This document shows positions 23,768-32,375 of a stretch of 64,000 nucleotides of DNA, in pieces. The DNA is taken from contig NZ_RPFW01000001.1 of the NCBI RefSeq assembly GCF_007827045.1, forward strand, positions 720,519 to 784,518, read 5' to 3'. The notes beneath the pieces were generated by a model. The model ran no database searches and was not told where the DNA came from. It worked only from the letters and a program-made list of their open reading frames with translations. The DNA is from Trebonia kvetii (lineage in GTDB: Bacteria > Actinomycetota > Actinomycetes > Streptosporangiales > Streptosporangiaceae). Within the stretch, counting starts at the first letter, position 1, and each line of letters starts with the position of its first letter. The translations under genes were made by a program, and so were the position numbers.

Positions 23768-25222
23768 ATGACTGACCAGACTGCCCAACCGGACAGGACT
23801 GCCCCCGACAGCACGCCCGCCGGTTCCGGCGTTTCCCGGCGCAGCCTGTTCCGCGCGGCAGGCGTCGGCGCGGCCGTCGTGGGCGGCGGCGCCCTTCTCG
23901 AGGCGTGTAGCTCCGGCATTCAGGGTGCAGCGACCAACTCCCCGAGCGCCTCGTCTTCGTCTTCCTCGTCCTCCTCCGCGTCGACGAGCGCGAGCGGCTC
24001 GGCCACCGGCGAGATCACGATTGGCTGGATTCACCCGCTCACCGGCGGCCTGGCTGGCTTCGGCTACCCGGACAACTTCGTGCTCTCCCAGGCCATGGCC
24101 ACCTCCCAGTTCAAGAACGGGATCAAGATCGGCGGCACGACCTACAAGGTCACCATCAAGTCCTACGACACGCAGTCGAGCGTGACTAAGGCCGGCAGCC
24201 TCGCCAAGCAGGCCATCCAGCAGGACAACTGCGACCTGCTCTTCGCGTCCTCCACCCCGGAGACGGTCAACGCGGTCGCATCCCAGGCTGAGGCCCTCGG
24301 CACCCCGCTGATCTGCTCCAACATCCCGTGGGAGTCCTGGTACATCAACCTGGGCGGCAACCCGCAGAAGCCGACCCTGGCTCCGAAGCACACCATCATG
24401 TACTTCCTCGGCGCCGAGCACCTGGCGCTGGCGTTCAAGCCCATGTGGGACCGGATCGGCGAGAAGTACGGCAACAACCACCAGGTCGCCGCCGCCTACC
24501 CGAACGACTCCGACGGCAACGCGTTCCGCGCGGTCTTCCCTCTGGTGCTCAAGGGCACCGGGTACAACCTGGACATCTCGACCGCCTACCCGGACGGGCT
24601 GACCAACTACACCTCGATGATCAGCCAGTTCAAGAGCCACGGCGACGACTTCTTCACCAACGTCCCGCTGCCCCCCGACTTCGCCACCATGTGGACCCAG
24701 GCGCTGCAGCAGGGCTTCAAGCCCAAGCTCGCCACCGTCGCCAAGGTGCTGCTGTTCCCGACCGACGCCTACGCCATGGGCAGTAAGGTCTACAACATCG
24801 CCACCGACGCGTGGTGGGTGCCTTCCCTGCCGTGGCACTCCTCGCTCGACGGCCAGACCTGCCAGGAGCTCGCCGCTGCGTACACCGCGGCTGGCCTCGG
24901 CCAGCCCAACCAGAACATCTCCAACTTCACCCTGTTCGAGATCGCCTACGCGGCCCTCACCTCGGTGGACAACCCGCACGACAAGGCGGCGCTCTCCGCG
25001 GCCCTGTTCAAGGTGAAGCTGGACGAGGCGGTCGCCGGCCCGGTCGACTACACCTCGACCAACCTCAAGACCAACCCCGCCCCCGGCGTGGCCATCACCC
25101 CGCCGGTCGGCATCCAGTGGCAGAAGGGCAAGAAGTACCCGCTCGAGGCCGTCGTGGTGGACAACACCCTGCAGCCGAACGCGAAAATCACCGGCGACCT
25201 GCTGCCCACCTTCACCTCGTAA
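23768..25222 (+). CDS. ABC importer substrate-binding lipoprotein (branched-chain amino acid/amide type)
   Basis: This 484-residue periplasmic-binding-type-1 protein (Leu/Ile/Val, urea or short-chain amide class) has a twin-arginine motif (SRRSLFRAAG) followed by a lipobox ending LLEAC. It is therefore probably exported folded by Tat and lipid-anchored. A Ser-rich linker (residues about 55-78) precedes the ligand domain, which starts ITIGWIHPLTGGLAGFG. The ligand is unknown. AAGGAGA nine bases upstream supports the ATG. It begins the importer operon. Confidence 0.9.
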   Translation: MTDQTAQPDRTAPDSTPAGSGVSRRSLFRAAGVGAAVVGGGALLEACSSGIQGAATNSPSASSSSSSSSSASTSASGSATGEITIGWIHPLTGGLAGFGYPDNFVLSQAMATSQFKNGIKIGGTTYKVTIKSYDTQSSVTKAGSLAKQAIQQDNCDLLFASSTPETVNAVASQAEALGTPLICSNIPWESWYINLGGNPQKPTLAPKHTIMYFLGAEHLALAFKPMWDRIGEKYGNNHQVAAAYPNDSDGNAFRAVFPLVLKGTGYNLDISTAYPDGLTNYTSMISQFKSHGDDFFTNVPLPPDFATMWTQALQQGFKPKLATVAKVLLFPTDAYAMGSKVYNIATDAWWVPSLPWHSSLDGQTCQELAAAYTAAGLGQPNQNISNFTLFEIAYAALTSVDNPHDKAALSAALFKVKLDEAVAGPVDYTSTNLKTNPAPGVAITPPVGIQWQKGKKYPLEAVVVDNTLQPNAKITGDLLPTFTS

Positions 25223-25251
25223 GAAGCAACTGAGAAGATGACCGACGCCTG

Positions 25252-25296
25252 CCGCGGGCCCGATATGATGGCGATTTTTTGCTATCGGGCGCGCGG
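25252..25296 (+). terminator. Long hairpin between binding protein and ATPase genes
   Basis: CCGCGGGCCCGATA (25252-25265) pairs with TATCGGGCGCGCGG (25283-25296) at 13 of 14 positions around a 17-base loop that contains TTTTTT. There is no T run after the stem, so it is more likely an mRNA stability or attenuation element that keeps the binding protein in excess over the membrane complex. Confidence 0.5.
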
Positions 25297-25331
25297 CGGG
25301 GGGTACGGGGGGTCGTCCCCCCGGAGGACAA

Positions 25332-26108
25332 ATGAGCACTCCACTTCTTGAGCTCGACCATGTGACGAAGCGGTTCGGCCGCGTCGTCATCGCGGAAGAT
25401 CTCTCCTTCTCGGTTGGCGCCGCGGACACCGTCGGGATCGTGGGGCCGAACGGGGCTGGCAAGACCAGCCTGTTCGGCCTGATCTCCGGCGACCTTGCCC
25501 CCGGCGCCGGCCAGGTTAGGTTCGCGGGCAGGAACGTCACCCGCCTTGACTCGTCCGCCCGCTGCCGTCTGGGCATCGGCCGGACCTATCAGGTTCCGCG
25601 GCCCTTCACCGACATGACCGTGTTCGAGAACGTGCTCGTCGCCGCCCAGCAGGGCGGCGGCCTGCGCCGCAAGGCCAGCTACGCGGCGGCCGCGCGGGCG
25701 CTCGGTATGACCGGGATGGCCGGCGAGGCGAACGTGCCCGCCGGCCGTCTTGGCCTGCTCGCCCGCAAGCGCCTGGAGATCGCCCGCGCGCTGGCTACCG
25801 GGCCGCAGCTGCTGCTGCTCGACGAGGTCGCGGGCGGCCTCACCGACCCCGAGGTCACCGTGCTCGTGGAGATCATCCGCGGCATCAACGCCGAGGGCGT
25901 CGCGGTGATCTGGATCGAGCACGTCGTCCGCGCGCTGACCTCGCTGGTGGACAGGATGACCTGCCTGTACGGCGGGGAGTTCATCGGCGACGGCACGCCC
26001 GCGCAGGTGCTCGCCACCCCGCGCGTGCGCGAGGTCTACCTCGGCAGCGAGATCGTCGACGCCTCGACGATCGAGGCCGTGCTCGAAGAGGGAGAGGGCG
26101 GGCGATGA
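25332..26108 (+). CDS. livG: ABC importer ATP-binding protein, LivG type
   Basis: This 258-residue ATPase has Walker A (GPNGAGKTS), the LivG-family segment GIGRTYQVPRPFTDMTVFEN, Walker B (LLLLDEVAGGLTD) and the switch His (IWIEHVV). The ABC signature is unusual: RLGLLARKRLEIARAL stands where LSxGQ is expected, a variant I believe occurs in some members. The GGAGGA site overlaps a GC palindrome. Its end overlaps livF by four bases. Confidence 0.9.
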   Translation: MSTPLLELDHVTKRFGRVVIAEDLSFSVGAADTVGIVGPNGAGKTSLFGLISGDLAPGAGQVRFAGRNVTRLDSSARCRLGIGRTYQVPRPFTDMTVFENVLVAAQQGGGLRRKASYAAAARALGMTGMAGEANVPAGRLGLLARKRLEIARALATGPQLLLLDEVAGGLTDPEVTVLVEIIRGINAEGVAVIWIEHVVRALTSLVDRMTCLYGGEFIGDGTPAQVLATPRVREVYLGSEIVDASTIEAVLEEGEGGR

Positions 26109-26953
26109 GCGGCCGTTCAGACAGCGGGGCGCCGCTGCTCGAGGTCCGCGACCTGGTCGTGCACCACGGCCAGCTCCGGGCGCTGTCCGGCATCTCGCTA
26201 ACGGTCTACCCCGGCGAGGTGTACGCCCTCATCGGCGCGAACGGCGCGGGCAAGTCCACGCTGCTGCGCACCATCGCCGGCCTGCACCACCCGACGTCCG
26301 GCTCGATCAGCTACGACGGCAAGGACGTCACCGGGCTGCGGCCGGAGAAGCGGGCCACCGCGGGGATCGTGATGGTTCCCGAGGGCAGGCGGCTGTTCCC
26401 GTCGCTGTCCCTAGAAGAAAACCTCAAGGTCGGCGCCACCTACTCCCGCAAGGGCCCGTGGAACATCGCCGCGGTTTACGACCTGTTCCCGTGGATGAAG
26501 GACCGGCGCGGCCAGCGGACCGCGCAGATGTCCGGCGGCGAGCAGCAGTCGGTCGCGATCGGCCGGGCGCTGGTCGCCAACCCGCGGGTGCTGCTGCTTG
26601 ACGAGCTGTCCCTGGGGCTGGCGCCGGTGATCGTGCAGCGGATCTACGCCATGCTGCCGCAGATCCTCGCCTCCGGCATCACCGTCCTGCTGGTGGAGCA
26701 AGACGTCAGCCAGGCGCTGAAGGTCGCGACCCACCTGCAGTGCCTGCTAGAGGGGCACACCACCCTGGAGGGCACCCCCGCCGAGGTGAACCGCGAGCAG
26801 GTCGAGGCCGCCTACTTCGGTGTCAACTCTGATCACCACGAGGGGACGACCCCCCCGGACAGGAGCAGTGCGTTATGGCCTGGGTTAACGCCATTATCCA
26901 GGGCGTGCTCACCGGAGGCCTTTACGCGCTGTTCGCGTGCGGCCTGTCCCTGA
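26105..26953 (+). CDS. livF: ABC importer ATP-binding protein, LivF type
   Basis: This 282-residue ATPase has Walker A (GANGAGKSTLL), the Q-loop region MVPEGRRLFPSLSLEENL, the signature MSGGEQQSVAIGRAL, Walker B (VLLLDELSLGLAP) and the switch His replaced in context by VEQDV as is usual for LivF. Family homology stops near VEAAYFGVN. The last 40 residues overlap the start of livH by 79 bases, an unusually long overlap. The start overlaps livG (ATGA). Confidence 0.9.
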   Translation: MSGRSDSGAPLLEVRDLVVHHGQLRALSGISLTVYPGEVYALIGANGAGKSTLLRTIAGLHHPTSGSISYDGKDVTGLRPEKRATAGIVMVPEGRRLFPSLSLEENLKVGATYSRKGPWNIAAVYDLFPWMKDRRGQRTAQMSGGEQQSVAIGRALVANPRVLLLDELSLGLAPVIVQRIYAMLPQILASGITVLLVEQDVSQALKVATHLQCLLEGHTTLEGTPAEVNREQVEAAYFGVNSDHHEGTTPPDRSSALWPGLTPLSRACSPEAFTRCSRAACP

Positions 26954-27750
26954 TGTTCGGCGTGATGAAGGTGGTCAACCTCGCGCACGGCGACCTCGCC
27001 GTCGTGGCGGGGTACATCGGCGTCGGCGTCATCGCGGTCACCCACATGCCGGTGCTGTGGTCGATCCCGGTCGTCGTCGTGCTGATGGCGATCGTCGGCT
27101 ACGTCCTGCAGCGCTCTGTCATCCAGTCCGCGCTGTCGCGCGGTGAGCTGACCACGCTGATCGTGACGTTCGGCCTGTCGATCATCATCGAGAACGGCCT
27201 GCAGCAGTTCTTCACCGCCAACAGCCGCGGCATCGCCGTCGGCGACTCGTTCGTCACTGCCTCGTTCACGATCGGCTCGCAGATCATCATCGCCTGGCTG
27301 AACCTGGCGATCTTCGTGATCGCGGTGATCGTGCTGCTCGGCCTGCAGCAGTTCCTGTCGTTCACCAGGTACGGCCGGCTGATCAGGGCCGTGGCCGACG
27401 ACCGGGAGGCGGCGCAGCTGTCCGGCGCGGACTACCGGCACGTGTTCGGCATCGCCGCCGCGATCGCGTTCGGCACCGTGGCGATCGCCGGCATGTTCCA
27501 GGGCATGATCACCACGATCAGCCCGACCATCGGCACTGACACGATCCTGCTGTTCGCGTTCGCCTCCGTCGTCATCGGCGGCCTCGGCTCGCTGTGGGGC
27601 ACGCTGCTCGGCGGCGTCATCCTGGGCGTCGCCCAGGCGGTCGGCGCGCAGTTCAACCCGTCGTACGAAACGCTCGCCGGGTACGGGGTCTTCCTGCTCG
27701 TCCTCGTGCTCCGCCCGCAGGGGCTCATCAGCCAGGGGGCTCAGTCATGA
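26875..27750 (+). CDS. livH: ABC importer permease, LivH type
   Basis: This 291-residue inner-membrane permease has about eight predicted helices and the LivH pattern: GLYALFACGLSLMFGVMKVVNLAHG, split as GLYALFACGL and MKVVNLAHG, then RAVADDREAAQLSGAD (the cytoplasmic EAA-like loop) and the end YGVFLLVLVLRPQGL. It pairs with livM to form the pore. The stop overlaps livM (ATGA). Confidence 0.92.
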   Translation: MAWVNAIIQGVLTGGLYALFACGLSLMFGVMKVVNLAHGDLAVVAGYIGVGVIAVTHMPVLWSIPVVVVLMAIVGYVLQRSVIQSALSRGELTTLIVTFGLSIIIENGLQQFFTANSRGIAVGDSFVTASFTIGSQIIIAWLNLAIFVIAVIVLLGLQQFLSFTRYGRLIRAVADDREAAQLSGADYRHVFGIAAAIAFGTVAIAGMFQGMITTISPTIGTDTILLFAFASVVIGGLGSLWGTLLGGVILGVAQAVGAQFNPSYETLAGYGVFLLVLVLRPQGLISQGAQS

Positions 27751-29042
27751 CGGAAAACGCGGCGACACGGAACCGTTCGGAATACTCGGATTTGCCGGAT
27801 TTGAAAGTAACCCGCTCGCGCAGGAACGTGGCGTGGAGTGGCCTCGGCGCGCTCCTCGTGGTCGTCGTGCTGTATCGGTTCCCCTACTACGTGGGACCGG
27901 GCACCACCGGCATCATGATCCAGGGCCTGATCGTGCTCACCCTGGCCTCAATGTGGAACCTGCTCGCCGGGTACGCCGGCCTGGTCTCCGTCGGGCAGCA
28001 GGCGTTCCTCGGGCTCGGCGCCTACTTCGTGCTGATCCCCGCGATGCACGGGATCACGCCCTGGTTCGGTCTCGTGATCGCCACCGTCGCCGCCGGCGCC
28101 TGCGCGCTGCCGCTGTGGTGGCTGGTGGCCCGGCTGCGCCTTGGCTATTTCGCGATCGCGACCTGGGTGCTCGCCTCCGCGGTCATGCTGGTCATCGAGC
28201 AGATCTCCTCCATCGGCGGCGGCACCGGCATGCCGCTGCCCGGGATCTCCGGTTACGACCCCGCGGTCCTCACCGCCGACACCTACTGGGCGGCGCTGAC
28301 CGTGGCGGTCCTGGCCATCGGCGGCGTCTACTTCCTGCTCCGCTCGCGCGTCGGCCTGGTGCTGACCTCCATCCGCGACGACGAGCGGGCCGCGAAGTCC
28401 TCCGGGGTCCGGGTCGGCTTCGCCCGCCTCCTCGTCTTCATCGTCGCCGCGGCCGGCTGCGGCGCCGCCGGCGGCGTCCTCGCCATCCAGCAGCTCCAGG
28501 TCGTGCCGGGCACCGCGGGCGGCGTGTTCAGCGTCCAGTGGACCGCGGAGATGGCGTTCGCCACCATCATCGGCGGCATCGGCACCATCGAGGGACCCAT
28601 CGTCGGCACCATCGTCTACATGGTCCTGCAGCAGGAACTCCAGTCCTACAACGCCTGGTACCTCATCGTCCTCGGCGTCGTCGCGATCGCCGTCGCGATC
28701 TTCGCCCGGCGCGGACTGTGGGGAACCATCGACGAGAAATTCAACATCCGCCTCTTCCCCGTCGGCTACCACCTATGGGAACCCGGAGAACGCCGCAGCC
28801 GGCCCAAGCCGGTCGGGACGCCGCCCACCAACGGACGGGCGATCGCGGCGCTGGCCTGCGGCGTCGTGGGCTTCTTCGTCCTCCCCTCCGCGATCCTGGC
28901 GATCGTTTTCGGGCACCTCGCACGCCGTGAGGTCCGCAGGACAGGGGAGGCTGGCGACGGGCTGGCCACGGCGGGCATGGTCCTTGGGTATGTCGCGACC
29001 GTGCTAACGGTGTTCGTGATCATCTACCTCTTGAACGCCTGA
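27747..29042 (+). CDS. livM: ABC importer permease, LivM type, fused to a DUF4190-like membrane domain
   Basis: Residues 1-335 of this 431-residue protein are Liv[21 protein letters not shown], the loop [16 protein letters not shown], and [20 protein letters not shown]. After GYHLWEPGE a Pro-rich linker leads into residues 362-431 ([48 protein letters not shown]). This matches the two-helix DUF4190 domain usually found as a separate protein. The fusion lies in one continuous frame with no stop. The start is chosen by the ATGA overlap with livH. Confidence 0.9.
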   Translation: MTENAATRNRSEYSDLPDLKVTRSRRNVAWSGLGALLVVVVLYRFPYYVGPGTTGIMIQGLIVLTLASMWNLLAGYAGLVSVGQQAFLGLGAYFVLIPAMHGITPWFGLVIATVAAGACALPLWWLVARLRLGYFAIATWVLASAVMLVIEQISSIGGGTGMPLPGISGYDPAVLTADTYWAALTVAVLAIGGVYFLLRSRVGLVLTSIRDDERAAKSSGVRVGFARLLVFIVAAAGCGAAGGVLAIQQLQVVPGTAGGVFSVQWTAEMAFATIIGGIGTIEGPIVGTIVYMVLQQELQSYNAWYLIVLGVVAIAVAIFARRGLWGTIDEKFNIRLFPVGYHLWEPGERRSRPKPVGTPPTNGRAIAALACGVVGFFVLPSAILAIVFGHLARREVRRTGEAGDGLATAGMVLGYVATVLTVFVIIYLLNA

Positions 29043-29086
29043 GCACCCTTCGCGCGTGCCGGGCTGCGGGTCGGCACAATGGGAGG

Positions 29087-30616
29087 ATGCTGCTTCACGA
29101 GGTTGCTGAGGTGTCCCGGATAGTCGCCGCTCATTCGGCGCGGCTGGCGAAGGTTGATGCCATCGCGTCGGCGCTGAGCGATGCCGTGCCCGACGAGGTG
29201 CCGGTGGTGGTGGCGTGGCTGTCCGGGGAGCTGCCGCAGCGGCAGATCGGAGTGGGGTGGGCGGCGCTGCGGGACGTGCCCGGGCCCGCCGCGGCGGAGT
29301 CGCTGACGGTGCTCGCGGTGGACGAGGCGTTCACCGCGATCGGGGCAGTGGCCGGCAAGGGGTCCACGGCCGAGCGCAAGCGGCTTGTCGGAGAGCTGTT
29401 CGGGGTGGCCACCAGGGACGAGCAATACTTTCTTGTCCGGCTGCTGTCCGGTGAGCTGCGGCAGGGGGCGCTCGACGGGGTGATGACCGACGCCGTGGCC
29501 AGGGCTTCGGCAGTGCCGGTGGCGGAGGTTCGGCGGGCGGTCATGCTCAGCGGGTCGCTGCCCCGCGCCGCGCAGGCGGCGCTGAGCGGTGGCACGCAGG
29601 CGCTCGCGGGGTTCGGGCTGCAGGTGGGCCGGCCGCTCAAGCCGATGCTGGCAAGCAGCGAGGCGTCGATCGAGGAGGCGCTCGACCGGGCGGGCGGCGA
29701 GTCCGCGGTGGAGTGGAAGCTCGACGGCATCCGGGTCCAGGCGCACATCGCGGACGGAGGGGTGCGGCTGTTCACCAGGTCGCTCGACGACATCACTGAC
29801 CGGCTGCCCGAGGTGGTCGCCGCGCTTGCCAAGCTGCCGGTGAGCAGCGCCGTCTTCGACGGTGAGCTGATCGCGCTGCGGCCAGACGGACGGCCCTACG
29901 CGTTCCAGGACACCGCGTCGCGGGCCGCGAGCGAGATCGATTCACACGGCGCGGGGACCGTGCCGCTGTCGGTGTTCCTGTTCGACGTGCTACACCTGGA
30001 TGGCATCGACCTGATCGACCTGCCGGACGCCGAGCGGCACGCCGCGCTGGCTGCCGTCGCGCCGCCGGAGATGCTGATGCCGCGGCTGGTCACCGGCGAC
30101 GCCGCGGCGGCGGCCGAGTTTTTCGGCGAGGCGGTCGCCAAGGGCCACGAGGGCGTCGTCGTCAAGTCGCTCGCCGCGCCGTACGCCGCGGGGCGGCGCG
30201 GCGCGGGCTGGATCAAGGTCAAGCCGAGGCACACACTGGACCTGGTCGTCCTCGCCGTCGAATGGGGCCACGGCCGCCGGCAGGGCTGGCTGTCTAACCT
30301 GCACCTGGGGGCGCGCGACCCGGAGACCGGCGGCTGGGTCATGCTCGGCAAGACGTTCAAGGGCCTCACCGACGAGCTGCTGACCTGGCAGACCGCGCGC
30401 TTCCAGGAACTCGAAGACCACCGCGACGACTGGACCGTCTACGTCCGCCCCGAACAGGTCGTGGAGATCGCCTTCGACGGCGTGCAGCGCTCCCCCAGGT
30501 ACCCAGGTGGCGTCGCACTGCGCTTCGCCCGCGTCCTGCGCTACCGCGAGGACAAGCCGGCCGAAGAGGCCGACACGATCGGCACCGTCAAGGCGCTTGC
30601 CCTGACCGAGGACTGA
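29087..30616 (+). CDS. lig: ATP-dependent DNA ligase (LigB type)
   Basis: This 509-residue ligase seals nicks using ATP and supplements the NAD-dependent LigA. The N-terminal DNA-binding domain (residues 1-180) is followed by the adenylation motif [11 protein letters not shown] with nucleophile Lys211. Next are [28 protein letters not shown] (motif III), EGVVVKSL (motif IV) and [22 protein letters not shown]-terminal OB fold ends the protein. It follows the importer by 44 bases but is functionally separate, and it is convergent with ffh. Confidence 0.93.
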   Translation: MLLHEVAEVSRIVAAHSARLAKVDAIASALSDAVPDEVPVVVAWLSGELPQRQIGVGWAALRDVPGPAAAESLTVLAVDEAFTAIGAVAGKGSTAERKRLVGELFGVATRDEQYFLVRLLSGELRQGALDGVMTDAVARASAVPVAEVRRAVMLSGSLPRAAQAALSGGTQALAGFGLQVGRPLKPMLASSEASIEEALDRAGGESAVEWKLDGIRVQAHIADGGVRLFTRSLDDITDRLPEVVAALAKLPVSSAVFDGELIALRPDGRPYAFQDTASRAASEIDSHGAGTVPLSVFLFDVLHLDGIDLIDLPDAERHAALAAVAPPEMLMPRLVTGDAAAAAEFFGEAVAKGHEGVVVKSLAAPYAAGRRGAGWIKVKPRHTLDLVVLAVEWGHGRRQGWLSNLHLGARDPETGGWVMLGKTFKGLTDELLTWQTARFQELEDHRDDWTVYVRPEQVVEIAFDGVQRSPRYPGGVALRFARVLRYREDKPAEEADTIGTVKALALTED

Positions 30617-30632
30617 CGACTGAGCGGGAGGC

Positions 30633-32306
30633 TTATTTCTTTTTCTTGTCGCGCTTGCCGAATGCCGCGGGGATCACATTGGAGCGTCCGCCGCCGAAGG
30701 CGGGCGGTAGTGAGCTTGGGCCGCGGAAGCCGGGTGCCTGGCCGCCGCCAGCCTCACCGAATCCGGCGGGGCCGCCCGCGGCCTGGGCGTCACGGAGCAG
30801 GTCCGCGAGCTCTTCCATGGACTGCGGCGCGGGCTGCGCCACGGGCGGCTCGGCCGGGCTGCTTGACGAGGCGGCGGCGATGCCCGCCTTGCGGGGGTCG
30901 CCGCTCCTCCGCTTGCCCTTGGCGTTCTTGGCGGCCTTGGCCTTCGCGGCGGCCTTGCGGCTGCCGCCCATCATGCCAGGCACCCCGGGCATGCCCGGCA
31001 TGCCGCCGCCCATCATCATCCGCATCTGCCGCTGGCCCTCGAAGAAGTTCGTGACCAGCTGTCCGACCTCGCCCACCGCGACGCCGGAACCGTTGGCGAT
31101 CCGCAGACGGCGCGAGCCGTTGATGATCTTGGGGTTGCGGCGCTCCTCCGGGGTCATCGAGCGGACGATCGCCTCGGCCCGGTCCAGGTCCTTGTCGTTG
31201 ACCTGGTCAAGGAGCGCCTTGTTCTTGGCGGCGCCCGGCATCATGCCGAGGATGTTCTTCAGCGGGCCGAGCTTGCGCAGCATCCCGAGCTGCTCGATGA
31301 AGTCCTCGAGGGTGAACCCCTCGCCGGTCATCAGCCGCTCGGCCATCGAGGCGGCCTGGTCGGCGTCGAACGCCTTCTCCGCCTGCTCGATGAGCGTGAG
31401 GATGTCGCCCATGTCCAGGATCCGGGTGGCCATCCGGTCCGGGTGGAACATGTCGAAGTCGGCCAGCTTCTCGCCGGTGGACGCGAACATGACCGGCTTG
31501 CCGGTCAGCGCGGCGATGGACAGCGCGGCGCCGCCTCGGGCGTCGCCGTCCAGCTTGGTCAGCACTACGCCGTCGTAGCCCACGCCGTCGAGGAAGGCCT
31601 GCGCGGTCGCCACCGCGTCCTGGCCGATCATCGCGTCGACGACGAACAGCACCTCGTCCGGGTCGGTCGCGTCGCGGATCGAGGCGGCCTGCGCCATCAT
31701 GTCCTGGTCGATGCCGAGACGGCCGGCGGTGTCGATGATGACGATGTTGTGCAGCGAGCGCTTGGCTTCCTGAACGGAGGCACGCGCGACCGCGATGGGG
31801 TCGCCGACGCCGTTGCCAGGCTCGGGCGCGAACACCGGCACGCCTGCCCGCTCACCGATCACCTGGAGCTGGGTCACCGCGTTGGGCCGCTGCAGGTCGG
31901 CCGCCACGAGCAGCGGCGTGTTGCCCTGCTCCTTCAGCCACAGCGCCAGCTTGCCCGCCAGGGTGGTCTTACCGGAACCCTGGAGGCCGGCCAGCATGAT
32001 AACGGTCGGCGGGTTCTTCGCGAACCGCAGCCGCCGCGCCTCGCCGCCAAGGATCGTGACGAGTTCCTCGTGCACGATCTTGATGACCTGCTGCGCCGGG
32101 TTCAGTGCCTGCGAGACCTCCTCACCGGCGGCACGTTCCTTGATCCGCGCGATGAACTGCCGCACCACGGGCAGCGCGACGTCCGCCTCGAGCAGGGCAA
32201 TGCGAATCTCACGGGCCGTCGCGTCAATGTCGGCCTGGGACAGCCGTCCCTTGCCGCGCAGCGAGGAGAAGACCTGAGTCAGCCGATCGGAGAGCGTCTC
32301 AAACAC
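30633..32306 (-). CDS. ffh: Signal recognition particle protein Ffh
   Basis: This 557-residue SRP54 GTPase has the N domain, a G domain with GLQGSGKTTLAGK, DTAGRLGIDQDMM and VVLTKLDGDARGG, and a Met/Gly-rich M domain (GGGMPGMPGVPGMMGG) for signal peptides and 4.5S RNA. A 75-residue basic then Pro/Gly-rich tail follows, typical of actinobacteria. It works with FtsY, encoded 3 kb away on the same strand. Confidence 0.96.
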   Translation of the reverse strand: MFETLSDRLTQVFSSLRGKGRLSQADIDATAREIRIALLEADVALPVVRQFIARIKERAAGEEVSQALNPAQQVIKIVHEELVTILGGEARRLRFAKNPPTVIMLAGLQGSGKTTLAGKLALWLKEQGNTPLLVAADLQRPNAVTQLQVIGERAGVPVFAPEPGNGVGDPIAVARASVQEAKRSLHNIVIIDTAGRLGIDQDMMAQAASIRDATDPDEVLFVVDAMIGQDAVATAQAFLDGVGYDGVVLTKLDGDARGGAALSIAALTGKPVMFASTGEKLADFDMFHPDRMATRILDMGDILTLIEQAEKAFDADQAASMAERLMTGEGFTLEDFIEQLGMLRKLGPLKNILGMMPGAAKNKALLDQVNDKDLDRAEAIVRSMTPEERRNPKIINGSRRLRIANGSGVAVGEVGQLVTNFFEGQRQMRMMMGGGMPGMPGVPGMMGGSRKAAAKAKAAKNAKGKRRSGDPRKAGIAAASSSSPAEPPVAQPAPQSMEELADLLRDAQAAGGPAGFGEAGGGQAPGFRGPSSLPPAFGGGRSNVIPAAFGKRDKKKK

Positions 32307-32375
32307 CCTTCAAGGCTACCGGCCCGCGCGGGTGACGGCGTTTCGTGTCCTGAGACAGATGATTCGGGTGATTTC

